Part shown: positions 27,054 through 35,670 of the stretch, piece by piece
How positions within the stretch are numbered: position 1 is the stretch's first letter
How the letters are laid out: each line of letters opens with the position of its first letter
Assembly: GCF_002902985.1 (NCBI RefSeq)
Contig: NZ_CP026167.1
Coordinates: 1,550,001-1,614,000, forward strand
DNA length: 64,000 nt
From: Leclercia sp. LSNIH1
Lineage (GTDB): Bacteria; Pseudomonadota; Gammaproteobacteria; Enterobacterales; Enterobacteriaceae
Reading direction: 5' to 3'
Notes under the pieces: generated by a model
The model's database searches: none
What the model was told of the DNA's origin: nothing
The model's input: only the letters and a program-made list of their open reading frames with translations
Translations under genes and position numbers: made by a program

Positions 27054-28256
27054 TTAGTCTTGATGTTCCCGCAAAGTTGCTAAACCCATTACTAACAATC
27101 CATAAAACAGGCAAAGTAGTACACCTATAGTCGCTAAGTTATAAAGACGGCGCGGGTATTCTGCTACTTCGGCTTGCGTTGGTTGACTAATAATGAGTAA
27201 ATGCTTCAGCTTACGATAAACCTCAACTCGTGCTTGTTCCAAACTGATAAGACCTGTTTTATAAATATCTGCAGCCAATGCTGCTTGGGTTTGAATATCC
27301 ATATACCGAGCATTAATTTCATTCATGGCATCCTTATCTGTACCAGTCAATCGGTTCTTTTCCTGAACAAGTTGCTGAGTTAAAGCGTCTACTTTTGCTT
27401 GGACAGAAACAACAGCTGGAGCTGTTGTTTTCATATAGCTTTGCATTTGTTTTAATTGAGCTTGCCGTTGTACTAGTTCAGCTTCAATTTGGCTTACGAC
27501 ACTTAAACGTGCTGTACTTGTTGCTTCTGGACTAAGCAAGTGATAAGTGTTTTGAAATTGTAGGACTTTTGCTTTTTCGTCCTGAACTCGTTGATATGCT
27601 CGATTAACTTCTTTCTCTACAAATGATAACTGTTCGAGCGCAACTTGATGTCCCAATTTATTAATAAAACCCTCAGATTCTTTTAACATCAAATTAACTA
27701 CTTGTTGACCATACGCAGGTTCAAACGCTTGTAATTCAATTGTCAGCACTCCTGAAAGCTCATCCAGATGTAATGTCATATGATCTCGATAATATTCAAG
27801 AAAATCTTCTTGACTTACGTTCTCCGATAAACGAGAAAAGTAGTCAACGCTGCGGCTTTGATAATGACTTTTAAGACTCAGCTCTTTATCTATTTTCTTT
27901 AACAAATCTAGCGATCTTAAATAATCTTGAATTAACAGTACATCCTCATGGTTGCTGCCCCCTATCCCCAGCATTGATAGAGCATCAGGCAACATTTTTA
28001 TTTGATCAGCTTGTTTTATTACTATTTCCGCTCGACTAACGTAGCGATCAGATGCAATTAAGGTAAAGTAAAATGCGGCAATTGAAAATAATGCAACTAC
28101 CCATAAAAAACTCCCAAGTTTGAGGCTTTGTTTCCAGGAACGCTGAACAATCCTAAATCCACTTGAGTCAATTATGAATGTTTTGGGTTTAGTTTTTAAT
28201 TTTCTCAATTTTCGCATCAAACTCGAAGGTTCTTTTAAATAGCTTGGCTCTGTCAT
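27054..28256 (-). CDS. kpsE: Capsule export inner-membrane protein KpsE (PCP family)
   Basis: A 400-residue polysaccharide co-polymerase-3 protein. It has an N-terminal membrane helix (residues ~48-68, GSFLWVVALFSIAAFYFTLI), a long periplasmic region with coiled-coil stretches (~150-330, VEKEVNRAYQRVQDEKAKVL) and a C-terminal helix (~372-392, TIGVLLCLFYGLLVMGL). KpsE links the KpsMT transporter to the KpsD outer-membrane channel. Gene order kpsD-M-T-E and normal length support the call. Confidence 0.93.
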   Translation of the reverse strand: MTEPSYLKEPSSLMRKLRKLKTKPKTFIIDSSGFRIVQRSWKQSLKLGSFLWVVALFSIAAFYFTLIASDRYVSRAEIVIKQADQIKMLPDALSMLGIGGSNHEDVLLIQDYLRSLDLLKKIDKELSLKSHYQSRSVDYFSRLSENVSQEDFLEYYRDHMTLHLDELSGVLTIELQAFEPAYGQQVVNLMLKESEGFINKLGHQVALEQLSFVEKEVNRAYQRVQDEKAKVLQFQNTYHLLSPEATSTARLSVVSQIEAELVQRQAQLKQMQSYMKTTAPAVVSVQAKVDALTQQLVQEKNRLTGTDKDAMNEINARYMDIQTQAALAADIYKTGLISLEQARVEVYRKLKHLLIISQPTQAEVAEYPRRLYNLATIGVLLCLFYGLLVMGLATLREHQD

Positions 28257-28271
28257 AATTTCATTAATTTA

Positions 28272-28921
28272 TTAAAGGTTCTGATAAATGTTAATAGCAT
28301 CATTTATATTATCGAATATTTCCAATTTACTATCGCGCAGCAATATACCCATATCACATTGTTGACGAAGGTTTTTCATATCGTGTGATACCATTATTAA
28401 GCTGGCTGTTTTACGTTTTTGGTTAAATATATCGATACATTTTTGTTTAAATCTAGCATCCCCTACTGACATTATTTCATCAGTGAGATATATATCAAAA
28501 TCAAATGCCATACTCACAGCAAATGAAAATTTTGACTTCATTCCACTTGAGTATCCTTTGATAGGTAATTCGAAATGTTGACCGATTTCTGAAAACTCTT
28601 TAACCCACTCTTCAATCCCTAAGGTGTTGTGAACTCCATGAATGCGACAAACGAAGCGAGTATTTTCCCGCCCAGTCATACTTCCTTGAAACCCCCCCCA
28701 AGAGCAAGGGGCCATGAGACTCGACAGAGACGTGTTAATTTACCTTTACTGGGCATATCCATTCCCCCCAGCAGACGCAAAAGGGTAGATTTGCCAGCAC
28801 CATTAGTGCCCAAAATACCTATGTTTCGATTGCGTGGTAATGTAATGCTAATATCTCGAAGGACATAATTTCGGCCAAATTTTGTGGGGTAATACTTTGA
28901 TACATTATCAAGGATGATCAT
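28272..28921 (-). pseudogene. kpsT: Capsule export ATPase gene kpsT, frameshifted in a G8 tract
   Basis: The 5' frame (from 28921) gives ~80 residues with MIILDNVSKYYPT and Walker A GTNGAGKST, then runs into a stop after ALGGGFKEV. The rest is in another frame: FQGSMTGREN (Q loop region), YSSGMKSKF (signature), IYLTDEIMSVGD (Walker B) and MVSHD (H loop), ending at 28272. The break coincides with eight consecutive G (C at 28692-28699 on the plus strand). One extra G restores ALGGGFQGSMTG and a 216-residue protein of normal KpsT length. As written the ATPase is truncated. Possible causes are slippage (phase variation), a fixed mutation or a sequencing error. Confidence 0.92.
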
Positions 28922-28933
28922 GCTTATTTCACT

Positions 28934-29734
28934 TTAGCTGGCGATCATTCGACGATTAGTTAATCGATAGCAACTCATCGCAAACGTTAGCAGTACCAAT
29001 GTTAAACCAGAAAAATATGTCCAACTCACATTTGGACTGACATATCCGGAGATCCAACCGCATCTTACAAGCTCAACGGCATGTACCAAAGGATTCCATA
29101 AAAACCAGTGTTGATACTGGGCAGGTATTGTCGCTAGCGGATACATTACGCATGAAATGAACATTAATGGCATCATTATTAATCCAAGGAATTTATCTGC
29201 TTCCTTAAATAAATTACTTAATACGCAAAAAATAATGCCAAGGGAGAATGAAAATATCATCAATAATGAATAAATGATTATAACTAGTAAAGGGTCATTG
29301 GGTATGGCATTAATTCCGCACCATAAAAGCCCTAGCACCAATATACAACCAACTACTAGTCCAATTATAACTTCTAGTATAAATCTAGCTATAAAAGTAG
29401 CAAATGGAGTTACCTGCCGATAACAAAATAATCCCATATTAGCGGTAACGGCCGATTGCATTTTGCTTACAACATTTCTGAAAAATAAAAAAGGTAGATA
29501 ACTGGCAGTAATAAATAATGGTGCAGGAACTCCTCCAAACCCACCAGAACTACGCATACCAAATATCAAACTAAATGCGCCAATCATCAACAACGGATCC
29601 AGCAGCGCCCAGGAATACCCCAGCCGGTAACTCCCAAATCTCGTTTTCAGTTCACGGATAAGCAGGCCAAACGTCACATCCCTCAGCACCTGGAACGAGC
29701 TGCGGGGCGTTTGGTTGAGAACAGGTTTAAGCAT
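28934..29734 (-). CDS. kpsM: Capsule export ABC permease KpsM
   Basis: A 266-residue ABC-2 type permease starting MLKPVLNQTPRSSFQVLRD; an upstream in-frame ATG would add 16 residues. It shows the family opening FGLLIRELKTRFGSYRLGYSWALLDPL, six hydrophobic segments and LWNPLVHAVELVRCGWISGY near the C terminus. KpsM with KpsT moves lipid-linked polysaccharide across the inner membrane. Composition changes inside the gene: about the first 150 bases are GC-rich like kpsD, the rest AT-rich like region 2. Confidence 0.93.
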   Translation of the reverse strand: MLKPVLNQTPRSSFQVLRDVTFGLLIRELKTRFGSYRLGYSWALLDPLLMIGAFSLIFGMRSSGGFGGVPAPLFITASYLPFLFFRNVVSKMQSAVTANMGLFCYRQVTPFATFIARFILEVIIGLVVGCILVLGLLWCGINAIPNDPLLVIIIYSLLMIFSFSLGIIFCVLSNLFKEADKFLGLIMMPLMFISCVMYPLATIPAQYQHWFLWNPLVHAVELVRCGWISGYVSPNVSWTYFSGLTLVLLTFAMSCYRLTNRRMIAS

Positions 29735-29788
29735 AAGAAGGCCGATATCACAGAACGGGCCCGCGAGGGGGCGAGCCCGCATTGAGGG

Positions 29789-31552
29789 TTAGTTCAGGAC
29801 CACGTTGGCCGCCACAGCAACCTGATAGATGACCTGGGTGATGTCCTTGATGGACTGCATCATTTTGCTGTCCACTTTCGGCATGACCAGAATCTGATCG
29901 CCCGGCATCACATCGCCACCGTCTTTAAACTCCATCAGCCCGTTGGCATGCACCACGGCAATGCGCTTGTCGTCCGCACGGTCGGTATAGCCGCCCGCCC
30001 AGGCTACGTAGTCTTCCAGACTGGCGTTTTTGTTGTAGACCACCGCCTGCGGCATCATCACTTCGCCACCCACCTGAATCAGGTCGGTTTTGTTCGGGAT
30101 CACAATCTGGTCGCCCTGTTCCAGCAGGATGTTGGCGATCACGCCTTTATCCGACACCACCACTTTACCCAGCGGCTGGATCTTGCGGGCTTTTTCCACA
30201 AAGCGCATCACCAGTTCGGCCTCTTTGGTGCGAATGGAGGCCTCGCCGTCAGAGCTGGCAGGCGCGGTAAAGACGCTGCGCTCCAGACGGTTGAGGGAGT
30301 CTTCCAGCATCTCTTTCTGCCGCGCGGCCACGCTCTTACGCATGATGTAGATCGAGCCGTAATCCGCCATGTTCGGGTCAATCGGGATGTGGTTCAGCAG
30401 ATCGTGCAGACGGGTCTCTTTACGCACGGTGAAGTAGGATGGCCCGCGATAGCTGCCCATCACCTGCACATCGTACACCTGCGCATGCATGTCGTCGTTG
30501 AACAGCACTTTATCGCCGTCGCTCAGCTGAATGCGGTCGAAATCTTTATAGGGCATATAGACCGAGAACGGGCCACTGGCGCGATCGCCAATCACGCCCA
30601 CGTGGCTCACCTTGGCGAGGGGCAGGGCGTAGTCGATCAGCTCTGAGCCGAGCGCGGTGCTGTTCTTCAGCTCGAAGCGGAATGGGTTACGCACTTTACC
30701 CGCCACGTTGATCATCGGCCCCTGGGGTTCAACCAGAATCACATCCTGATCTTTGAGGGACAGCTTCGGCATTTTGCCCTGCTGCATAAACTCATACAGG
30801 TCGATCTGCTGGATCACGCGGTTCTGGCGCAATACTTTAATATGACGATAGCTGCCGCGGTCGGAGTCGATGCCGCCAGCGCGTTTCAGGAAATATAAAA
30901 CGCTGTCGGAAGATTGTCCGGCATATTGTCCCGGACGAATGACGGGTCCGGTGACATATACACTGACCGGCGTCGCGGTAAGTAAATTAACGTAAACATT
31001 AACGTTATTGGTGAAAACTTCGCTGATATGGCTGGTAACCAGGTTATTAACCTTACTGGCCGCCACATTCTTGACATTAATCGGCCCGACATCGGGAATA
31101 AAAATATTGCCCTGATTATCGACGGTCACGACGTTGGAAAAATTGACTGCGCCCCAGATCCAGATATTCAGCTTATCGCCGGGGGCGATCAGGTAATTAT
31201 CGTTTAAGCCGTCGCTGCGCTCGGTTTCATAACCACCGGCAAACAGGTTGGCACCGTATGGAGGGGGGAGGCCGGACTCGGACTGCGGCAGTAATTTACG
31301 CACATCAGACTCGCCCGGCAGTAACATGCCCTGGCGGTTTTGCTGTGCGAAAGTCCCGGTGGTGGAGGAGGTGTTTGCCTGGCCGCTCATCGCTTGCTCG
31401 CCGCCAAGCTGCAGTCGGCCATCGCCGTTGTCTGCCGGGGTGTTCATCCCAAATGCCTGGGCTTCTTGCTGGGTGGGGGCGGCGAAAGAGGCGCAGGAGA
31501 CGCAGGCCAGTAACAGGACGGCACTCAATTGCCGAAAATTCGTTATCTTCAC
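29789..31552 (-). CDS. kpsD: Capsule export outer-membrane/periplasmic protein KpsD
   Basis: A 587-residue protein of the OPX (Wza-related) family. I choose the GTG at 31552 because GAAGAG lies 6 bases before it and the product opens with a good signal peptide (MKITNFRQLSAVLLLACVSCASFA); a TTG five codons upstream is possible. After a low-complexity stretch comes the polysaccharide export domain (LIAPGDKLNIWIWGAV, NIFIPDVGPINV) and several SLBB-type modules (VYVTGPVIRPGQYAG, INVAGKVRNPFRFEL, IQVGGEVMMPQAVVYN). It is thought to conduct capsule through the periplasm and outer membrane with KpsE. GC content matches the host. Confidence 0.93.
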   Translation of the reverse strand: MKITNFRQLSAVLLLACVSCASFAAPTQQEAQAFGMNTPADNGDGRLQLGGEQAMSGQANTSSTTGTFAQQNRQGMLLPGESDVRKLLPQSESGLPPPYGANLFAGGYETERSDGLNDNYLIAPGDKLNIWIWGAVNFSNVVTVDNQGNIFIPDVGPINVKNVAASKVNNLVTSHISEVFTNNVNVYVNLLTATPVSVYVTGPVIRPGQYAGQSSDSVLYFLKRAGGIDSDRGSYRHIKVLRQNRVIQQIDLYEFMQQGKMPKLSLKDQDVILVEPQGPMINVAGKVRNPFRFELKNSTALGSELIDYALPLAKVSHVGVIGDRASGPFSVYMPYKDFDRIQLSDGDKVLFNDDMHAQVYDVQVMGSYRGPSYFTVRKETRLHDLLNHIPIDPNMADYGSIYIMRKSVAARQKEMLEDSLNRLERSVFTAPASSDGEASIRTKEAELVMRFVEKARKIQPLGKVVVSDKGVIANILLEQGDQIVIPNKTDLIQVGGEVMMPQAVVYNKNASLEDYVAWAGGYTDRADDKRIAVVHANGLMEFKDGGDVMPGDQILVMPKVDSKMMQSIKDITQVIYQVAVAANVVLN

Positions 31553-31569
31553 AACATTTCTCTTCAAAA

Positions 31570-31944
31570 TTATTGCACGGCAAGCAGGTTACTGGCGGAA
31601 GCCTGTTCCAGCTGTGGTACCAGATACCAGGTATCACCGTTCTTACAGGTCACACCGTGCTGCGACTGGTTGTAGTTGCGATTACGCAGCAGTTCTATGC
31701 ATTCCAGCCCCAGGGCGGAGACATAACGCTGGCCCAGAATATAGGTATTGCCATTGGCGCTGAGCGCGGCGCCCTGCGGCAGGGTGTTCAGAGGTTGTTG
31801 CAGATTGGCTGCCATAGCCTGGAGGTCGGTAGAAGCAGTCTGATTCACAAGCGGTCGGGATGCTTCAACCTGCTTCGGGGAATATGCACAGCCGCTCAAC
31901 ATGAGGGCGAGCGAAATCACCAGAAGGCGAGTTGCGTTCTTCAT
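31570..31944 (-). CDS. Small lipoprotein, first gene of the capsule operon
   Basis: A 124-residue protein with a lipoprotein signal peptide and lipobox LSGC (cysteine near residue 19, LMLSGCAYSPKQ). The mature part has no recognisable domain; it carries two further cysteines (LECIELL and HGVTCKNGD) that could form a disulfide, and GNTYILGQRYVSALGLEC. It ends 17 bases before the preferred kpsD start, so it shares the operon. A role at the outer membrane with KpsD is plausible from position only. Confidence 0.75.
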   Translation of the reverse strand: MKNATRLLVISLALMLSGCAYSPKQVEASRPLVNQTASTDLQAMAANLQQPLNTLPQGAALSANGNTYILGQRYVSALGLECIELLRNRNYNQSQHGVTCKNGDTWYLVPQLEQASASNLLAVQ

Positions 31945-32098
31945 AGATCAATATTTTCCAACAATGCAATAACTGGAATGTGAAATAAAACTTTGATGGT
32001 ATTTAACTGATTTTAATAGCGAAGCAGTTGAGAAATCTTGCAGGTGCAGGAGCAACAAAAACGCAGGTGTTAAGTAAGAAAATCCAAAAAAAGGGTAG

Positions 32099-32106
32099 GC
32101 TACCGC
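32099..32106 (-). promoter_or_regulatory. ops-like element (RfaH recruitment)
   Basis: On the capsule strand the sequence reads GCGGTAGC, the 8-base core of the ops element (GGCGGTAGCGTG), about 155 bases before the first capsule gene. The base 5' of the core is T rather than G, and the bases after it differ (CTACCC). No full JUMPstart is seen. RfaH control would also help the polymerase past the terminator at 9640-9668. Confidence 0.5.
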
Positions 32107-32389
32107 ACGGAAATAGACAATTCCGGTTAAAATGTGCGCGATTTGCTTTAGGGCGCTGCCATAAAAAAACTATTCAGTAAACAACTAAATCGTTTTTTAT
32201 TATTCATGAAAGTGTTTTTATGTGGCGAAGATTACATAAGTTTGCAGTTTGTGTCATTTCAAATTTAAGAATTTTGCCCGGAAAAAGGGGAAAAGTCTGA
32301 AAGCCTATTAACTCTGGTGGGTTGATCCAAAACTTATATTCAGCATTAGTTTCTGGCAGTGATTGTTTCATATTTCAGTGAATAGAAAC

Positions 32390-32420
32390 AAATAAGCGCC
32401 AGCCGGTAGTTCGGCTGGCG
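32390..32420 (-). terminator. Terminator after hpaC
   Basis: A perfect 9-bp stem (CGCCAGCCG / CGGCTGGCG, 6-nt loop) begins 7 bases after the hpaC stop and is followed on the minus strand by CTTATTTGTTT. It separates hpaBC from the capsule operon. Confidence 0.75.
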
Positions 32421-32427
32421 AAGGGGA

Positions 32428-32940
32428 TTAAACGGTCATTTCTTGTTCAATTAACACCGGATGAAATCTGCGCTTAAAGTAAATCAGGCCGTGTCCCTCC
32501 TGGCTCAGGTGGATATTCTTAATCTCCACCAGGTAGACCAGATGGGTGCCGATGGCCTGTACCTGGCTGATCTCACCTTCCAGGCTTGCCAGCGCCTCTT
32601 TTAATACCGGCTGGGCCAGCACACCTTTTTGCCAGCAGGAGAGGGTGAACCGCTCCTCCATGCTCATGCCGGTCATGCCGGCAAAATGGCGCGCCATCAG
32701 CTCCTGTTCGTGATTGAGTACGTTGATGCACAGCTTGCCGTTACCCTGGAAAACCGGGTTCATGGCGCTGCTGGCATTCAGGCAGACCATCACCGAGGGG
32801 GGCGTATCCGTTACCGAGCAGACTGCGGTAGCAGTGATGCCGCAGCGTCCGGCTTCGCCATCGGTGGTAATCACATTGACCGCCGCAGAGAGGCTGGCCA
32901 TCGCGTCGCGAAAACGCAGGCGTTGTTCATCATGTTGCAT
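32428..32940 (-). CDS. hpaC: 4-hydroxyphenylacetate 3-monooxygenase, flavin reductase component
   Basis: A 170-residue NAD(P)H:flavin oxidoreductase of the flavin-reductase-like family that supplies reduced FAD to HpaB. It opens with QRLRFRDAMASLSAAVNVITTDG and has GITATAVCSVTDTPPSVMVCLN (flavin site) and GTHLVYLVEI. Normal length. It follows hpaB by 17 bp on the same transcript and is closed by a terminator. Confidence 0.96.
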   Translation of the reverse strand: MQHDEQRLRFRDAMASLSAAVNVITTDGEAGRCGITATAVCSVTDTPPSVMVCLNASSAMNPVFQGNGKLCINVLNHEQELMARHFAGMTGMSMEERFTLSCWQKGVLAQPVLKEALASLEGEISQVQAIGTHLVYLVEIKNIHLSQEGHGLIYFKRRFHPVLIEQEMTV

Positions 32941-32957
32941 CTTGAGCTCCCGCTGCC

Positions 32958-34520
32958 CTATTTCAGCAGCTTGTCCAGCAGGTTGATATCGGTGTTGTTG
33001 TGCAGGTGCGGAACCGTCCAGCCGTTCTGGTCATATTCAGACAGGCAGCGGTCGACCATCGCCATCATCTTGTCCATGTTGCCGGAGGTCTGCGCCTGGC
33101 GCAGGCACTGCAGGCGGATTTCATCCTGGCTACCGGAGTAGTTGATCTCGTACAGCTCATGGCGACCACCAAACTCGCTGCCGATGGCATCCCACATCAG
33201 TTTTAAAATCTTGATGCGCTCAACATGATCCATGCCGTTGGAGCCGCGCACATATTTCGCCAGGTATTTGTCGATCTGCGGGTTGTTCAGGTCGCGGGCG
33301 CTGGACGGCAGGTAGATCAGGCCGCTGGTGACGTTGCGCTCGATGATGTTTTTGATCTTCGCGTAGGCCATTGGCGCCATCACGCGGTAGGTTTGCAGCG
33401 CCGCATGATCCGGCAGGTACGCGCCATTCACCCACGGTGTGGCCTCCGAGCACATGGAGTCGCTCAGCGCCCAGAACATGTTGCGCCAGGCCACCACTTC
33501 CCCGAGGTCGGCCTGCACGCCGCGGAACTCGGCGGTGCCGGTACATTCAAGCGACTTTTTCAGCAGCCCGGTGATGAAGTCGAGCTTCACCGCCAGACGC
33601 ACGCACGCCTGCAGCGGATACATGCGGGCGAAACCGCCTTCCATGGTCCAGCGACGGCAGCGGTCAAAGTCGCGGTAGATGAGCACGTTTTCCCACGGGA
33701 TCAGCACATTATCCATCACCAGGATCGCATCGTTCTCGTCGAAACGGCTGGTGAGCGGGTAGTCATAAGGGGAGCCGGTCGCGCCTGCCACCAGTTCATA
33801 AGATGCACGGGAGATCAGCTTCACCCCTTCGGCATCCATCGGGGCGACAAACATCAGGGCAAAGCCGGGGTTATCCCCCATCACCTGGGCCGAGCCAAAA
33901 CCGATCATGTTGTAGTGGGTCAGCGCCGAGTTGGTGGCAACCACCTTCGCGCCGCTGACAATGATCCCGGCGTCGGTCTCTTTCTCCAGCTTGATGTAGA
34001 CATCTTTCACTTCGTCCGCCGGTTTGTGGCGATCGATCGGTGGGTTGACGATGGCGTGGTTAAAGTAGAGGCCGGTTTCCTGAATACGGGTGTACCAGTT
34101 GCGGGCGTTCTGTTCGAATTGACCATAAAACGCCGGGTTCGCCCCCAGCGCGCAGCCGAAGGCGGCTTTATAGTCCGGGGTGCGTCCCATCCAGCCGTAG
34201 CTCAGGCGCGACCACTCGGCAATGGCGTCGCGCTGCTGGCGCAGGTCGCTGGCACTTTTCGCCACGCGGAAAAACTTATGGGTGTATCCGCCGCTGCCGG
34301 TATCGGTATTCCAGCAGAGCGTGTCCTGCATGTCAGGTTTGTGCAGCGCATCGTAGAGCTGCGCGACCGAGGCCGCCGCATTGCGAAACGCCGGATGGGT
34401 GGTCACATCTTTCACGCGCTCGCCATAGATGTAGATCTCACGGCCATCCTGCAGGCTTTTCAGATACTCTTCGCCGGTTAACGGACGCTGGGTGCTTGCG
34501 CGGAAATCTTCAGGTTTCAT
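32958..34520 (-). CDS. hpaB: 4-hydroxyphenylacetate 3-monooxygenase, oxygenase component
   Basis: A 520-residue FADH2-dependent hydroxylase turning 4-hydroxyphenylacetate into 3,4-dihydroxyphenylacetate. Features include MKPEDFRASTQRPLTGEEYLKSLQDGREIYIYGERV, the ligand/FAD region GATGSPYDYPLTSRFDENDAILVMDNVLIPWENV and the C-terminal LVDRCLSEYDQNGW-type end. Length is that of E. coli HpaB. Normally hpaA would lie directly upstream; here an AbiE gene pair and a REP element intervene, so hpaBC must rely on a promoter in 34521-34670. Confidence 0.97.
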   Translation of the reverse strand: MKPEDFRASTQRPLTGEEYLKSLQDGREIYIYGERVKDVTTHPAFRNAAASVAQLYDALHKPDMQDTLCWNTDTGSGGYTHKFFRVAKSASDLRQQRDAIAEWSRLSYGWMGRTPDYKAAFGCALGANPAFYGQFEQNARNWYTRIQETGLYFNHAIVNPPIDRHKPADEVKDVYIKLEKETDAGIIVSGAKVVATNSALTHYNMIGFGSAQVMGDNPGFALMFVAPMDAEGVKLISRASYELVAGATGSPYDYPLTSRFDENDAILVMDNVLIPWENVLIYRDFDRCRRWTMEGGFARMYPLQACVRLAVKLDFITGLLKKSLECTGTAEFRGVQADLGEVVAWRNMFWALSDSMCSEATPWVNGAYLPDHAALQTYRVMAPMAYAKIKNIIERNVTSGLIYLPSSARDLNNPQIDKYLAKYVRGSNGMDHVERIKILKLMWDAIGSEFGGRHELYEINYSGSQDEIRLQCLRQAQTSGNMDKMMAMVDRCLSEYDQNGWTVPHLHNNTDINLLDKLLK

Positions 34521-34669
34521 AGGGACCTCGTATCGGAAGATGATTGTTAAATTTATGTGTTGTTTTTGTTGTTTAATTGAAGCGTGAGAGAGGCGGGTCG
34601 TGAAGGGACGAATGGGTCAACGACGGGTACTTTTCAGACAGGTGCGAGAATTGTGATCGGGATGGGGTT

Positions 34670-34736
34670 TGCCGGGTGGCGCTAACGCTTACCCGGCCTA
34701 CAATCCGTAGCCCCGGTAAGCGCAGCGCAAGCGGGA
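34670..34736. repeat. REP/BIME element upstream of hpaB
   Basis: Two converging REP units, TGCCGGGTGGCGCTAACGCT...CCGGCCTAC and GTAGCCCCGGTAAGCGCAGCGCAAGCGGGA, lie between the AbiE toxin gene and hpaB, next to the edge of the apparent insertion. Confidence 0.8.
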
Positions 34737-34752
34737 GAAGGCGCTTAATAAA

Positions 34753-35670
34753 TTAGCTTATCCACTTTTCCAGAACCCTTTCCAGTTTCTTCAGTGACTG
34801 AGCGCGTTTTTCTTCTGACATCCTGCTGATATTGCGCAATTTCCATTGAACGGCTGGCAAATGTTGAATTGGGCTTTCAGGCGCTAAATTCCAGTCAGGA
34901 GCACCACGTTTAAAGGACATAAGAAAATCGAAATCCTGATGAGTGAAATGTTCTTTCAACGCGTTTAACATTCTTTCCGGAACGTTAACCAGCTCCTTAA
35001 GGGATACATCCTGAATAGTCATGCCGTTAAATTCGTTTTGAAAGGGCCCGGTAATATCCTTCCAGCGCGGGCTAAGAACCTCGGATAGAGGACGATTATG
35101 GCTGAGCAGGTAAGCGATAAAACCATTGAAAATAGCGCGGTCGATACCTTGTGTATCAAGAAGCATTTTTACATCGTAAAAGTCTCTGGGATGCTGACGA
35201 TCCAGCGCGGCGCATAACTTGCCGCCATACAAATCAGGGAGTGAGACGACCGGGATCGCGGCAAACCCAAATTCATCTTCTACGGTTTCCACGACATCCC
35301 GTTCTTGCGGGGGATACAACGTTCCCCGGGCGACAGGTGAAACTTCAATTTTAATTTGTGCATCGTCAGTGGTGACAATGATGCGCATCTCGTCGGGATT
35401 ATTCGTTTGCAGCACTGCGCTGATCCCCGATTGAGCCTCCAGTTCATTAGCGATGCGGGTGAGTGCATCGCGTACATTGGGCAGAGCCACCTCCCTGCTT
35501 TCCAGGGGTATGTAGGCAAGATCGATATCAACTGACAATCGGGGAAAATTGTGAATAAACAGATTGATCGCAGTTCCACCTTTGAGCGCAAAACAGGACT
35601 CGTTGGCAACATAGGGTAGTGCGCGCACCAGCAAAGCGACCTGGCGGTGGTAGGGGGAGGTTCTATCCAT
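34753..35670 (-). CDS. AbiEii-type nucleotidyltransferase toxin
   Basis: A 305-residue protein with the nucleotidyltransferase signature KGGTAINLFIHNFPRLSVDIDLAY (residues ~30-53: GG-T then DxD), a conserved QIKIEVSPV acidic strand, and LPDLYGGKLCAALDRQHPRDFYDVK. These are the motifs of AbiEii/AbiGii toxins, which modify tRNA acceptor ends and cause reversible growth arrest, in some cases giving phage abortive infection. It overlaps the antitoxin gene by 8 bases. The pair lies between hpaA and hpaB. Confidence 0.9.
   Translation of the reverse strand: MDRTSPYHRQVALLVRALPYVANESCFALKGGTAINLFIHNFPRLSVDIDLAYIPLESREVALPNVRDALTRIANELEAQSGISAVLQTNNPDEMRIIVTTDDAQIKIEVSPVARGTLYPPQERDVVETVEDEFGFAAIPVVSLPDLYGGKLCAALDRQHPRDFYDVKMLLDTQGIDRAIFNGFIAYLLSHNRPLSEVLSPRWKDITGPFQNEFNGMTIQDVSLKELVNVPERMLNALKEHFTHQDFDFLMSFKRGAPDWNLAPESPIQHLPAVQWKLRNISRMSEEKRAQSLKKLERVLEKWIS

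Larger units (their letters stand above)
31945..32427. other. Long leader/promoter region of the capsule operon
   Basis: These 483 bases contain no gene. The hpaC terminator lies at the right end and an ops-like element at 32099-32106. The rest is AT-rich with several T and A runs. A long untranslated leader upstream of a capsule operon is typical of RfaH-dependent loci. No unambiguous -35/-10 pair stands out. Confidence 0.6.

Noticed and set aside
33225..34481. A 418-codon open frame on the plus strand opposite hpaB
   Set aside because: Same kind of shadow: biased composition, no binding site, and hpaB is certain.
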